A stretch of 64,000 nucleotides of DNA from Desulfoscipio sp. XC116 (GCF_039851975.1 NZ_CP156660.1:3477035-3541034); one strand, 5' to 3'; positions 53,042 through 62,874 are shown, numbered from the stretch's first letter. The notes: generated by a model from the letters alone, not told the origin. A program made the numbers and translations.

Positions 53042-53979
53042 TAAACCACCTCTTTTTCCGCCAACGCAATAAACACATCTTCCATGGTGGGACTGACCTC
53101 CGCCCAGCGCAATCCATCGCCCAAACCCTTTTCCGACAGGAGCCGCTCCATGGCCTGCCGGGCTGCCGGCACGTCTTCCACTACCACGCGATATTTATCG
53201 CCGTAATACGATACGTCCACCACTTGGGGCAAACCATTAAACAGCTCGGGACGGCGGACATCAATCCGCACCTCCAACACCCGATAGGGGAAATCACTTT
53301 TCAGCCTGGCCGGGGAATCAGCCGCCACCACCCGGCCCCGGTCTATGAAGGCTACTTTTGTGCACAGCTCCGCTTCGTCCATATAGGGCGTGGATACCAT
53401 AATGGTCATACCCTGCCTGTTCAGCCGATACAATATACGCCAAAATTCCTTACGGGATTCCGGATCCACCCCATAAGTGGGCTCATCCAGCACCAACAGG
53501 CCGGGCCGGTTGACCAGAGCGCAGGTCAGGGCTAATTTTTGCTTCATACCGCCCGACAGATTATCGGCCAAGCGGTCCTTAAAGCGTAAAAGCCCGGTCA
53601 TTTCCAATATTTTTTCCGCCCGCTCCTTAATAGTTGACCGGTTTAGTTCATACAGAGCGCCAAAAAAATTGATATTCTCCATCACCGTCAGATCACCGTA
53701 AAGACTGAACCGCTGGGGCATATAACCAAGTGTAACCCTGCCTTCGGCATGTTTATCGCGGGACATACCGGTCTGTTTCCGCCCGGCGCTGCCCTCCCCT
53801 AAAAGCACCCGCCCGCGATCGGGCGCCATCAGCCCGCAAATCATGCGCATTAAGGTGGTTTTACCCGCTCCATCCGGGCCTACCAGGCCGAAGATATCCC
53901 CCGCCGGAATACGCATGGTGACTGCACCGACGGCAATGATATTGCCGAAATCCTTGCCCAGTTTTTCTATTTTAATCAT
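53041..53979 (-). CDS. ABC transporter ATP-binding protein (first ATPase)
   Basis: A 312-residue ATPase: Walker [12 protein letters not shown], signature [12 protein letters not shown], Walker [18 protein letters not shown] 53979 overlaps the end of hlyD (ATGATTAA) with GAGGGCGG upstream; the longer ORF to 53997 lacks support. Coupled to hlyD and the second ATPase, so all belong to one export complex. Confidence 0.92.
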   Translation of the reverse strand: MIKIEKLGKDFGNIIAVGAVTMRIPAGDIFGLVGPDGAGKTTLMRMICGLMAPDRGRVLLGEGSAGRKQTGMSRDKHAEGRVTLGYMPQRFSLYGDLTVMENINFFGALYELNRSTIKERAEKILEMTGLLRFKDRLADNLSGGMKQKLALTCALVNRPGLLVLDEPTYGVDPESRKEFWRILYRLNRQGMTIMVSTPYMDEAELCTKVAFIDRGRVVAADSPARLKSDFPYRVLEVRIDVRRPELFNGLPQVVDVSYYGDKYRVVVEDVPAARQAMERLLSEKGLGDGLRWAEVSPTMEDVFIALAEKEVV

Positions 53980-54970
53980 GGGCCGCCCTCGGACCAAAAG
54001 TTACATCGGCGGGCATGCCGGGTTTCAATGCGCCCCCGGCGTCATTTATCTTTATTTCTACGGCAAATACCACATTGGCGCGTTCTTGCTGAGTTTGAAT
54101 AGTTTTAGGTGTAAATTCACCCTTGGCGGCAATTTCCTCCACCTCCCCCTTAAACACTTTGTCCGTACCACTAACGGTGAATTGCACCTGCTGGCCCAAT
54201 TTAATAAAGGGCAGATCAACGGTGGGTATATATACTTTAATCCAAAGGTCGTTTAAATCGGCCACGGAGGCCAAAGAAGAGCCCATCTGCACGTACTCCC
54301 CAACCTCGTAATTTCTGGACAGTACAACACCTGAAATGGGACAATAAATCTTCAAATCCTCCAGCATGGCATCACTGGCTTTGAGCACGGCCTTACTGCG
54401 CTCAACCTCTGCCCGGGCCGAGTTAATTTGTTGAGGGCGGCTGCCCGACTCCAGCAGTTTGAGCCTGGCCTCGGCTGCCGCCAGCTGATTTTTAGACAAA
54501 TCAGCGTTCGTCCGCGCTTTATCATAATCCGCTTCCGGAACAGCATCGCTATGGTAAAGTGCCTCCACCCTGGCCAAATCCGTATCGGCCTTTGCCAAGT
54601 TAACCTTGGCGATATTCACCCCGGCTACAGCCTCGCTTTTTTCCTGTTCCCGGGCCCCGGATTGCAAATCCGCCAACTGAGCTTCGGCCTTGAGCACACC
54701 CAAGGCATCCCGCTCCCGCTGTGCCGTCAGGTCGCTACGGACCAGTTCGGCCGCCAATTGACCGCCGGTTACGGTATCACCGGTATCCACGGCCAGTTTG
54801 TTAACAGTTCCGGACATTTTAACATTCAGCTCCACCGTAGTGGCTTCGATGGTGCCGGCGGCCTGAATAAGCGCAACTTCGCGCTTGTAATAGTGTTCAT
54901 GGGCCCAGTAAGATCCTGTCACCAACAATAGTAGAATCAACACCGCCACCACCCGCTTTTTGTTGTCCAT
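53972..54970 (-). CDS. HlyD/YbhG-type periplasmic adaptor (membrane fusion protein)
   Basis: A 332-residue protein: one N-terminal helix (residues 8-22), biotinyl-lipoyl-like halves ([20 protein letters not shown] and [18 protein letters not shown]) around a long coiled coil (about 85-195), then a beta-barrel domain. Known: HlyD/EmrA/YbhG adaptors link an ABC permease to the envelope; in a Gram-positive the partner would be the cell surface. First gene of the export operon, preceded by an inverted-repeat operator candidate. Confidence 0.9.
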   Translation of the reverse strand: MDNKKRVVAVLILLLLVTGSYWAHEHYYKREVALIQAAGTIEATTVELNVKMSGTVNKLAVDTGDTVTGGQLAAELVRSDLTAQRERDALGVLKAEAQLADLQSGAREQEKSEAVAGVNIAKVNLAKADTDLARVEALYHSDAVPEADYDKARTNADLSKNQLAAAEARLKLLESGSRPQQINSARAEVERSKAVLKASDAMLEDLKIYCPISGVVLSRNYEVGEYVQMGSSLASVADLNDLWIKVYIPTVDLPFIKLGQQVQFTVSGTDKVFKGEVEEIAAKGEFTPKTIQTQQERANVVFAVEIKINDAGGALKPGMPADVTFGPRAAHD

Positions 54971-55043
54971 AAACCACCGCTCCCTTCACCTGCCGGATAA
55001 CTAATTGATTTGTATAGTGCCGCAAAATAGACATAAACAAAAC

Positions 55044-55081
55044 ACCAGGTAAACTATATATACCCAATTAGTTTACCTGGT
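55044..55081 (-). promoter_or_regulatory. Palindromic operator candidate upstream of the export operon
   Basis: Perfect 13-bp arms ACCAGGTAAACTA / TAGTTTACCTGGT separated by 12 bases, about 75 bases before the hlyD start. It has no U-tract and holds TATATA in the spacer, so it fits a repressor site over the -10 region better than a terminator. Confidence 0.6.
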
Positions 55082-55184
55082 AACATAATAGCACCGCCTC
55101 CGGCAAATGGCAATATATTTTATAAACTTTTATATAACCTCTATGACATTCGATGGATGTTGCTAATCCTCCCAATTATGCTGG

Positions 55185-55226
55185 AAAACCTCCACTAAAC
55201 CTTGTCACGGGTTTCTTGGAGGTTTT
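55185..55226 (-). terminator. Terminator of the MBL hydrolase gene
   Basis: Nested stem AAAACCTCCA / TGGAGGTTTT with inner AAACC / GGTTT, 29 bases after the stop. Confidence 0.7.
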
Positions 55227-55254
55227 TATCATATACTGATTCGTATTTACTTTG

Positions 55255-56103
55255 TTATAATTCCACCACGGTGCCGGCATTGTTAAAGAAGAATTTATCG
55301 CCAAATTCCCGTGCCAGCACCGCTGCCGGTGCCAGCCCGGTACAGTGGGATACGCCTATTCTCTCCACGCCCAACTTGCGCAGCGCGGCCATAGACCGGT
55401 CCAACTGCTCCCGCTGCGCCCGGAAAAGATGTGTGCCGCCCACCACCGCGTAAATTTTCTCTATACCGGTTATTTTTTGCGCGTGCATCAGCGTATTCAC
55501 CATGCCCCTATGGGCGCAGCCCAGCACTACAACCAATCCCCTGTCCGTTTTGACAACCAGCGCCTGGTCGTCGGGCAGGGTATCGGGCACAAAACCTTCC
55601 TCCGCCCGTATAAACATATTGTCATCTACCTTTTCAAAGGAAGTAACCAGGGGCACCTCGCCCGTGGCTACCATGTATTCATTTAGCCACACCGGCTCAC
55701 TTGACTCCATAAACACCGCCCCCAGCCCTTCCAGCTCCTCACGACAATAGGGCATCCCAATATGCCGGTACATTTTTTCCCCACTGCCGGGCAGGGGCAG
55801 GCAGGTATACTTTTTATCCCATATTTCCGGGTGCGCATAAATCTCCACCCTTCTTCTTAAACGCTGCAGCAAAAAGCGCAGACCGCCCGTATGATCGGCA
55901 TGCCCATGGCTAATAAGTATTTTATTTACTTTACTTAAATCAACATTTAAAGCCATAGCATTGCGCAGCATGGAATCACTAAGCCCGGTATCCAAAAGCA
56001 CCGTCTTATCCCCGGCCTCCACCAGTATGCTTAACCCCCACTCCCCGATACAACCCAGTCCAGCCACCGTGTTTTCACAAAGCGTAGTTAAACGAACCTG
56101 CAT
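55255..56103 (-). CDS. MBL-fold metallohydrolase
   Basis: A 282-residue metallo-beta-lactamase-fold protein: metal motif SHGHADHTGGL, a second His in LVVVLGCAHRGMVNTL, and the C-terminal CTGLAP. The pattern is that of the tetrahydromethanopterin-precursor synthase-like (beta-RFA-P synthase-like COG1237) group in anaerobes, whose true substrate is mostly unknown. ATG 56103, monocistronic, opposite in strand to the TetR gene at 56364. Confidence 0.88.
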   Translation of the reverse strand: MQVRLTTLCENTVAGLGCIGEWGLSILVEAGDKTVLLDTGLSDSMLRNAMALNVDLSKVNKILISHGHADHTGGLRFLLQRLRRRVEIYAHPEIWDKKYTCLPLPGSGEKMYRHIGMPYCREELEGLGAVFMESSEPVWLNEYMVATGEVPLVTSFEKVDDNMFIRAEEGFVPDTLPDDQALVVKTDRGLVVVLGCAHRGMVNTLMHAQKITGIEKIYAVVGGTHLFRAQREQLDRSMAALRKLGVERIGVSHCTGLAPAAVLAREFGDKFFFNNAGTVVEL

Positions 56104-56363
56104 TTTGTACCCCCGTTTCCTTTACCGTAGAACTTTCCTCAATCCCATACCGGGATAAAGCAATCCCCACAGATTAATTTTTCCTATGTTCATAATCTTA
56201 CCACAAAGGTCGGCGGTTAGGTAGTATATTACCGGCTGACCTTTTGTAAATCGCTTTAATACAACCGCAGGCTTTGATGCAATATTAAATATTTTATTAA
56301 TTATCTAATTTTTCAGATGACAGGTTGTCGAATGTTTGCTATAATTCATATGAGGTGACTCGG

Positions 56364-56987
56364 TTGTCATATCAACATAATGAGTTTTATCCGCTTAACA
56401 AAGCTAAAACTCCCAAAGGAGAAATTACCCAGCAAAAGCTACTGGAGGCGGCCGAGGAGATCTTTGGCAGAAAAGGTTATTACAATACCTCGGTGGTGGA
56501 AATCACTCAAAAAGCAGGGGTGTCTCAGGGCACCTTTTATGTTTACTTCAGCGGTAAACAGGAAATTTTTCGTCAACTGGTTATTATGCTTAATCACACT
56601 ATACGACAGGAAATTCAAATAGCCATCACCGGCATTGAAGATCGCAGAAGCAGAGAACGCATCGGCTACAAAACTTTTTTCTCCTTTGTCAGGCGTCACC
56701 GAAACCTCTACAAAATAGTTTTGGAAGCTCAGTGGGTGGATGACGAGATCTGCCAATGGTATTTTAAAACTTTTGCCCAAGGTTACATAAAAGGCCTCCA
56801 AGGGGCTATGAATAAAGGGGAGTTGCGCAGATTAGACCCGGAAACCCTGGCATATTGCTTAATGGGCATAACCATTGAAGTAAGCAAAAGATGGGTATTA
56901 TGGGAAGACCGGGAGATACCCGAACATGTCTTTGAAAATATGCTGGAGTTTATTTTTCACGGTATGCTTAACGACACCGAAGAATGA
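56364..56987 (+). CDS. TetR family regulator of the acyl-CoA locus
   Basis: A 207-residue TetR: N-terminal HTH (KLLEAAEEIFGRKGYYNTSV, then VEITQKAGVSQGTFYVYFSG) and helical ligand domain. TTG 56364 follows GAGGTG at a good distance; the ORF to 56325 adds non-conserved residues. It resembles FadR-type TetRs that answer to acyl-CoAs. Its neighbours (cupin, acyl-CoA ligase, thiolase and hydratase genes) make control of this locus likely, though no operator is identified. Confidence 0.87.
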   Translation: MSYQHNEFYPLNKAKTPKGEITQQKLLEAAEEIFGRKGYYNTSVVEITQKAGVSQGTFYVYFSGKQEIFRQLVIMLNHTIRQEIQIAITGIEDRRSRERIGYKTFFSFVRRHRNLYKIVLEAQWVDDEICQWYFKTFAQGYIKGLQGAMNKGELRRLDPETLAYCLMGITIEVSKRWVLWEDREIPEHVFENMLEFIFHGMLNDTEE

Positions 56988-57123
56988 TATTTTTTTACGC
57001 AAAAAACTGAGAGCTGAATCAAGTTTTAAAAAATATTAAGCTTTTTAAAACCTGACAATTTTATAAATTCAAAGATGCGCACCATGCCAAGATACTATGA
57101 ATATAACCTACGGCGCTTGAAGC

Positions 57124-57251
57124 CCGTCATTGCGGGGAGCGAAGCGACGCGTCAATCTCCGTCCTACAGCCCGCATTTCTTTGGGGACCTGCTTCGGAGT
57201 CTGAGATTACTTCGCTGCGCTCACAATGACAGTTGCAAAACATACCAGAAA
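57124..57251. repeat. Dispersed palindromic repeat, copy 3
   Basis: Bounded by CGTCATTGCGGGGAGCGAAG and GCGCTCACAATGACAG. The inner sequence (CAGCCCGCATTTCTTTGG, then GACCTGCTTCGGAGTCTGAG) is the reverse complement of the inner part of copy 1, and its 3' flank GACAGTTGCAAAACATACCA is shared with copy 2. It lies just after the cupin gene. Confidence 0.85.
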
Positions 57252-57254
57252 AAA

Positions 57255-57596
57255 TCATGCGCGAATCATTATCAGGAGCATTTTAAACCTTTCCACCGCC
57301 CGCAGCGCATGGGGTTCATTTGCAGGCATAATAACCATTTCGTCCTTTTTCAACCGCAGTGGCTTCCCTGATATAACTACTTCCGCCTCACCATCCATCA
57401 ACTGCACCATAGCATCAAAGGGTGCGGTATGCTCGCTTAATCCCTGCCCCTTACCAAAGGCAAACAAAGTTACCGTACCGGTCTTTTTATCAACCAGCGT
57501 CCTGCTTACCACCGATCCTTGCTGGTAATCAATAAACTCTGCCGGGCTGATGACCTCGGCCAGCGGTGCCGAGGTATTGCCATTAAAATCGTTCAT
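57255..57596 (-). CDS. Cupin-domain protein
   Basis: A 113-residue single cupin: first motif about GKGQGLSEHTAPFDAMVQLM, second GEAEVVISGK through MVIMPANEPHALRA. Metal-ligand His and Glu of motif 1 are only partly present (EHTAPFD). ATG 57596 has GGAGG 10 bases upstream. Sits between the repeat and the acyl-CoA ligase on the same strand; function unknown, possibly a small ligand-binding or isomerase-type protein. Confidence 0.85.
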   Translation of the reverse strand: MNDFNGNTSAPLAEVISPAEFIDYQQGSVVSRTLVDKKTGTVTLFAFGKGQGLSEHTAPFDAMVQLMDGEAEVVISGKPLRLKKDEMVIMPANEPHALRAVERFKMLLIMIRA

Positions 57597-57773
57597 TTGC
57601 TTCAAACCTCCGTAAGAACTAATAAATTATTCAATCCCCATTGAAATTTTTCCGCCGAGGATTGCAAATCACTAATTTATTGTTTCTTACTGCGGGAAAA
57701 ATATCCTCACACCAGCGGCGTTTGGTATGCCAACCGATTTACCCGGTAAATGGACGAAAAATAAATATATTTC

Positions 57774-59303
57774 TCAATTATCTTCCCGGTAACCGTCCCT
57801 CAAGACTCTTTTTAGCACCTTGCCGGAAGCATTTCTAGGCAACGCTTTAATAAATTTGTAAATCCGCGGTATCTTATAATCCGCCAAATAACCGGCACAA
57901 AAAGCTTTGAGCTCCTCGCCGGTAACAATAATCCCCGCCTTAGAACAAACCATGGCCGTAACGGTTTCCCCCCATACCGGATGCCGCACTCCGATTACCG
58001 CGGCTTCCAGTACCCCGGGGTGTTGATACAAAGCGTGCTCCACCTCGGTGGAATAAACGTTTTCACCACCGGTGATAATCATATCTTTTTTGCGATCGAC
58101 CAGAGTGATATAGCCCTCATCATCAATAGTAGCCAGATCACCGGTATACAGCCAGCCGTCTTTAAGTGTCTCAGCAGTTGCTTCAGGGTTTTTATAATAT
58201 TCTTTCATGATTGTCTCGCCCTGAATGATAAATTCGCCCACCCGGCCAGGCGTCACATCACTCCCGACATCGTCCACTACCCGGGCCTCGGAGTTGATAA
58301 TAGCCTTTCCTCCTGCTCCGGGTTTGCGCAATTGATCCTCGGGCTCAAGCAAAACTCCGCCCGGTCCGCCTTCGGTCAACCCACAAAGATTATAGATGCG
58401 GTCGGTGGGGAATTTGGCCAGCGCCTGCCGAACCAGTTCCATGGGCATAGGGGCCGCGCCGTAACCAAAACGAGTTACCGAACCAATATCATAATCGCTG
58501 AAGTTGGGCACCTGCAGCATGAAATTATACATGGTGGGCACCCCGAAGAAAAGAGTCACGCGCTCCCTTTGGATAGTATCAAGCACTGCCCGGGGCTCAA
58601 AGGCCCGCATAACAACGTGGGTGGCCCCCACGTACATACCCGATACCAAGAATAGATTCAGCTGAGCCGAATGGAACAGCGGTGCCACATGCAGCAAGCG
58701 ATCCCGCGGGTTAACTCCCATATGCACCACCATCACTATACCTACGTGTATAACACGGTGATGGTCAAAAAGCGCCCCCTTGGGGCGACCGGTGGTACCG
58801 GAGGTGTACAGTATTTCGCAATCATCCCACCCTTCCACCATTACCCCCGGTTCTTCAGGCGAAACCCCGTCTACCAGGGCATTCCATTGCAAAGTACCGG
58901 CTGCCCCCTCCCCCGACCCGGCGCAAATCATGTTACACACCCCAAACAGTTTAGCCCGCAGTGAATTTACAATATTCACATACTCGGGATCATAAATTAA
59001 TGTGCCACTGTCCGAATGATTAACTATATATTCAACCTCCGGCACCGCCAAGCGAAAATTAATGGGCACTACTACCGCTCCCAATCTTAAAGCGGCCATA
59101 AAAGCAATTACATACCGATCCGAATTTTGCATCATCAAGGCCACCTTATCACCCTTCCGCACCCCCAAACCAGCCAGGGCATTGGCCAGGCAGTTGACCG
59201 ATTCATTTAACTGCCTGTAACTGTATCGCTTTTCCTCATAAATTAAGGCTTCTTTGTCCGGGTGTCGCCGGGCGTTCCTGGCCAGCATACCACTAATGTT
59301 CAT
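57774..59303 (-). CDS. AMP-forming acyl-CoA synthetase
   Basis: A 509-residue adenylate-forming ligase: A3 motif YTSGTTGRPKG, A5 YNLCGLTEGG, A7 GWLYTGDLATIDDEGYI, A8 VDRKKDMIITGGENVYS and A10 Lys in NASGKVLKRVLRD. Known: it activates a carboxylate with ATP and CoA. The second ATG (59303) has GAGGAGGG 6 bases upstream. It is divergent from the HMGS-like/thiolase/MaoC genes; the specific acid (aromatic, branched or fatty) is not decidable here. Confidence 0.93.
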   Translation of the reverse strand: MNISGMLARNARRHPDKEALIYEEKRYSYRQLNESVNCLANALAGLGVRKGDKVALMMQNSDRYVIAFMAALRLGAVVVPINFRLAVPEVEYIVNHSDSGTLIYDPEYVNIVNSLRAKLFGVCNMICAGSGEGAAGTLQWNALVDGVSPEEPGVMVEGWDDCEILYTSGTTGRPKGALFDHHRVIHVGIVMVVHMGVNPRDRLLHVAPLFHSAQLNLFLVSGMYVGATHVVMRAFEPRAVLDTIQRERVTLFFGVPTMYNFMLQVPNFSDYDIGSVTRFGYGAAPMPMELVRQALAKFPTDRIYNLCGLTEGGPGGVLLEPEDQLRKPGAGGKAIINSEARVVDDVGSDVTPGRVGEFIIQGETIMKEYYKNPEATAETLKDGWLYTGDLATIDDEGYITLVDRKKDMIITGGENVYSTEVEHALYQHPGVLEAAVIGVRHPVWGETVTAMVCSKAGIIVTGEELKAFCAGYLADYKIPRIYKFIKALPRNASGKVLKRVLRDGYREDN

Positions 59304-59732
59304 AATCATCCCTCCTCTTTAATGGTCACCGTAAACGCAAAAACTATGCCGCTGGGTTAATCCGCTGAAATCAGCGGTCTGAATATTTTGAATTGACTCC
59401 CAATTGTACCGATTTCAGCACAACCGTCTTGCTATCAACACAGACAATCACGCCGCTAGCTTCGAATAACCCATCTAAATAAGGGTTTCGTGCTTCTCAC
59501 GTCCTGGCACATATTTTGCGGTAATAATTATACGTAAAATAATTTGCGGTTTTTGTAATAGCTTATTCGGGAACGGCCGTATAATCTATCCTTAGCCAAC
59601 ATCTACAGTACGTCAATAGTGCATTAATGCATCAACCAAATGAATAAATTTATTTTTCAATAGTATTATTCACAAGCATAAATATCCAATAACAACCCAT
59701 TAAAACTAATCATATAAGGAGGTATTAGCATT
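59304..59732. other. Divergent regulatory region, acyl-CoA ligase / HMGS-like operon
   Basis: 429 bases without a gene. AT-rich with short repeats of TTTTGCGGT (about 59515 and 59548) and a small AACCC / GGGTT hairpin; the strong RBS AAGGAGG of the next gene is at the end. Confidence 0.4.
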
Positions 59733-61145
59733 ATGGTGGGTATAACCGCCTACGGCGCCTATATTCCATTTAACCGCCTGGAACGTAAGCGCCTGGCCGA
59801 AGCCTTCGGGGAACCGGCTCCCCCGGGGGAAAAAGCGGTGGCCAATTATGATGAGGACAGTGTAACCATGGCGGTGGAAGCAGCCCGGGACTGCCTAACC
59901 AGCATCCATCCCCGGGAACTGGAGGGCATTTATTTCGCCACCACCACACCGCCTTACGCCGAAAAACAATCCGCCACCACCATAGCCGGCGCGCTGGATA
60001 CCACGGATCTGGTGCGCACCGCCGATTTCACTTCCACCCTGCGGGCCGGCTCCACCGCTGTGCTGGCTGCCGCCGATGCGGTTAAATCAGGAGCCCGCAG
60101 CGTACTGGTAGCAACGGCTGATTGCCGCCTGGGGAGCGCCAAGGGACAGTTTGAACAGATCTGCGGCGACAGTGCGGCCGCTTTAGTTATTGGCCGACAA
60201 AACGTACTGGCTGAAATAGAGGGCAGCTGCACAGTGGCCGGCGATGTGCTTACCCAGTGGCGTGACAATACAGACCGGTACGTGCGTGCCTGGGAGGATC
60301 GCTTTGTTATTACCCGCGGTTATGGCCCACTGGTAACAAAAGCTTTAGCCACTCTAGCCGGTAAATTAAAAATAACGCCTAAAGAGATTACCAAGTTGGT
60401 GCTCTATGCACCTTCCCCCCGCTACCAAGCGGGTACTGCTTTATCTCTTGGCTTTGACATGTCCCAAATAGAGGACGGTTTATTTAATACGGTGGGGCTT
60501 ACCGGTGCGGCTCACGCCCCGTTAATGCTGGCCGCGGCGCTGGAAAAAGCCCGGCCGGGGGACCGCATATTAATGGTCACCTTTGGCGAAGGGGCAGATG
60601 CCATATTGCTGCGCGCTACGGATAACCTCAAAAATTACGCTCCCCGGCGGGGCGTATCGAGAATGCTAAATTCCAAAAAAACTTCCCTAAGCTACCAGAC
60701 CTATTTGCGTTGGAAAGGCATGCTGGATTTTGAGCCGCCCAGACGCCCGGACCCCAACCGCCCCTCGGCCCCGGCCATATGGCGCAACGCCAAAAAAATT
60801 CTAGCTTTCTACGGCAGCCGCTGCACCAAATGCGGCACCCCGCAAATCCCGGCCCAGAGGATATGCGTACACTGTCAGGCTAAAGACAGCATGGAGCCAT
60901 ATTGTTTTGCGGATATAAGCGCCCGCATTGCCACCTATACGATTGACTATTTAACATTTTCCCAGGACCCGCCCACTGTCTTTTCGGTAATTGATTTTGA
61001 GGGCGGCGGCCGATTGCTCTGCGAGATGACCGACTGCGAACCCAATAAAATAGACATCGGCATGGAGGTGGAAACTACCTTCCGCAAGCTCTACCGGGCC
61101 GGGGGCATCCACAATTACTACTGGAAGGCCAGACCTAAAAGGTGA
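59733..61145 (+). CDS. HMG-CoA-synthase-like / DUF35 OB-fold fusion lacking the catalytic Cys
   Basis: A 470-residue protein: N-terminal thiolase-fold HMG-CoA synthase/KAS III-like domain (1-350) and C-terminal DUF35 with zinc ribbon CTKCGTPQIPAQRICVHC and OB fold (about 355-470). The segment that should carry the nucleophile reads ADFTSTLRAGSTAV: a Leu (about residue 103) replaces Cys, so it cannot do Claisen chemistry alone. Known: archaeal DUF35 bridges thiolase and HMG-CoA synthase, and BbsA/BbsB form a similar complex in anaerobic toluene degradation. Next gene is a full thiolase, so this is probably its structural or substrate-holding partner. AAGGAGG before ATG. Confidence 0.88.
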   Translation: MVGITAYGAYIPFNRLERKRLAEAFGEPAPPGEKAVANYDEDSVTMAVEAARDCLTSIHPRELEGIYFATTTPPYAEKQSATTIAGALDTTDLVRTADFTSTLRAGSTAVLAAADAVKSGARSVLVATADCRLGSAKGQFEQICGDSAAALVIGRQNVLAEIEGSCTVAGDVLTQWRDNTDRYVRAWEDRFVITRGYGPLVTKALATLAGKLKITPKEITKLVLYAPSPRYQAGTALSLGFDMSQIEDGLFNTVGLTGAAHAPLMLAAALEKARPGDRILMVTFGEGADAILLRATDNLKNYAPRRGVSRMLNSKKTSLSYQTYLRWKGMLDFEPPRRPDPNRPSAPAIWRNAKKILAFYGSRCTKCGTPQIPAQRICVHCQAKDSMEPYCFADISARIATYTIDYLTFSQDPPTVFSVIDFEGGGRLLCEMTDCEPNKIDIGMEVETTFRKLYRAGGIHNYYWKARPKR

Positions 61146-61394
61146 CTTACCCTAAATACGTATTTCATTCCTCTGACGGTATCTTTCAAAACAGCAGCGG
61201 CTCCGGCCAAAACTAAATTTACATTCCTTTATTGTGCCCTGCGGACGGCTTGGGGAGAATCACTATAAGTTAACTTCTAATAGTCATGCATAGAACCGCA
61301 TCAATAGCATGGAGGGTTAACCGGGAATTAAGCTTTTCATCATCCGATGGCGCCGCGTTAGCGGCAGGGATGCCTATTAAGGAGGTTTTTATAA

Positions 61395-62573
61395 ATGAGT
61401 ATCAGGGATAAAGTAGCCATAGTGGGCATGGGCTGCACCCGTTTCGGGGAGCACTGGGACAAAAGCGCCGACGATATGCTGGTGGATGCCGCCTATCAGG
61501 CGCTGGAAGACGCTGGGCTGGCCCCCGGGGATATCCAGGCCTACTGGCTGGGCAGCTGTGCTTCGGGCTGGGCGGGCATCAGCCTGTCCGAGCCTTTAAA
61601 AATACAGTACAAACCGGTGACCAGAATCGAAAATTTTTGCGCCACCGGCACGGACGCCTTTAGAAACGCCTGTTATGCCGTGGCTTCGGGGGCTTACGAT
61701 ATTGCCATGGCCATCGGTGTAGAAAAGTTAAAAGACTCGGGCTACAGCGGTCTGGTAATTACCCCGCCTCCAGGTGACGGCACAGCCCCCAATTATTCCG
61801 CCCCGGCCGCCTTTTCACTATTAGCCCCGGCATATTTTAACAAGTATGGCCTGAACCTGGAAACCGGCAAGCAGGTGCTGGCCCGCATCGCTTACAAAAA
61901 TCACAAAAACGGAGCGTTAAACCCCAAGGCTCAATTCCGCAAGGAAGTCCCTATGGAAAAAATTCTAAAATCCCCTATTGTGGCAGCACCTCTTGGCGTT
62001 ATGGACTGCTCCGGGGTGGCCGACGGATCGGCTGCCGCCATTATCGTACGAGCTGAGGACGCCAAAAAGTACAGAAAAGATCCCATATTCGTAAAAGCCC
62101 TGTCCGTGGTCTGCGGGCCGGGGCACGGCGCTATGCATCAAGACTTTGACTTTACTTCTATCCGGGAGACTTATTACGCCGGGCTGGATGCTTACCGCCA
62201 AGCGGGTATCACCAATCCGCGCAAACAAATCAGCATGGCTGAAGTGCACGACTGTTTCACTCCCACGGAGCTGGTTATTTACGAAGACCTGGGCTTTTCG
62301 GAAAGGGGCCGGGCTTGGCAGGACGTACTAAACGGTGTTTTCGACCTGGATGGTGAGCTGCCGGTCAATCCGGACGGGGGGCTCAAATCTTTCGGTCACC
62401 CCATTGGAGCCAGCGGCCTGCGCATGTTGTACGAAATGTACCTACAGTTAAGAGGACTGGCCGACTCCAGGCAGCTGGACAATCCCCAAATAGGGCTCAC
62501 TCACAACCTGGGCGGCTTCCCCTGGGAGGCAGTGTGCTCGGTATGCATTGTAGGCAAAGAAAGGCAGTGTTAA
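61395..62573 (+). CDS. Thiolase family acyl-CoA acetyltransferase (SCP2-type)
   Basis: A 392-residue thiolase: nucleophile Cys in RIENFCATGTDAF (about residue 86), MAEVHDCFTPTELV, GHPIGASG and the late HNLGGFPW. Known: it cleaves 3-oxoacyl-CoA to acetyl-CoA and a shortened acyl-CoA; SCP2-type thiolases without the second usual CxG motif pair with DUF35 proteins. GGAGG before ATG. It follows the HMGS-like/DUF35 gene by 250 bases in the same direction. Confidence 0.92.
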   Translation: MSIRDKVAIVGMGCTRFGEHWDKSADDMLVDAAYQALEDAGLAPGDIQAYWLGSCASGWAGISLSEPLKIQYKPVTRIENFCATGTDAFRNACYAVASGAYDIAMAIGVEKLKDSGYSGLVITPPPGDGTAPNYSAPAAFSLLAPAYFNKYGLNLETGKQVLARIAYKNHKNGALNPKAQFRKEVPMEKILKSPIVAAPLGVMDCSGVADGSAAAIIVRAEDAKKYRKDPIFVKALSVVCGPGHGAMHQDFDFTSIRETYYAGLDAYRQAGITNPRKQISMAEVHDCFTPTELVIYEDLGFSERGRAWQDVLNGVFDLDGELPVNPDGGLKSFGHPIGASGLRMLYEMYLQLRGLADSRQLDNPQIGLTHNLGGFPWEAVCSVCIVGKERQC

Positions 62574-62655
62574 ACGTTATTAAAATAAATTTAATTTGCC
62601 GTTATATACCGACTGCATCCATTTGCTCATTAAACGACTATGCAAAGGAAAACCT

Positions 62656-62874
62656 ATGCAAACCCTAATATGCAGTAAATATTTATGCCCGGTAATCGGG
62701 CGGGAAGTGCAAGTGGAAGAGTTGTACCACCTGGAGAGTACCTGTACCTGCCAGATAGACACCCGGTTAATTTCCTGGCACTGCCTGTACAGCAACAGCT
62801 GCCCTAATCCGACAGCCTGCCCCCTGTACCGGGAATACTCAACTACCGGGGAAGAGTCTTTACCGGACCAATAG
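62656..62874 (+). CDS. Small Cys-rich protein of unknown function
   Basis: A 72-residue protein with seven Cys (6, 11, 30, 32, 43, 49, 55), including a CTC and a CLYSNSCPNPTAC spacing; probably metal-binding. I do not recognise the family. ATG 62656 has AAAGGA 7 bases upstream. It lies between thiolase and the hydratase genes on the same strand, so cotranscription is likely. Confidence 0.65.
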   Translation: MQTLICSKYLCPVIGREVQVEELYHLESTCTCQIDTRLISWHCLYSNSCPNPTACPLYREYSTTGEESLPDQ

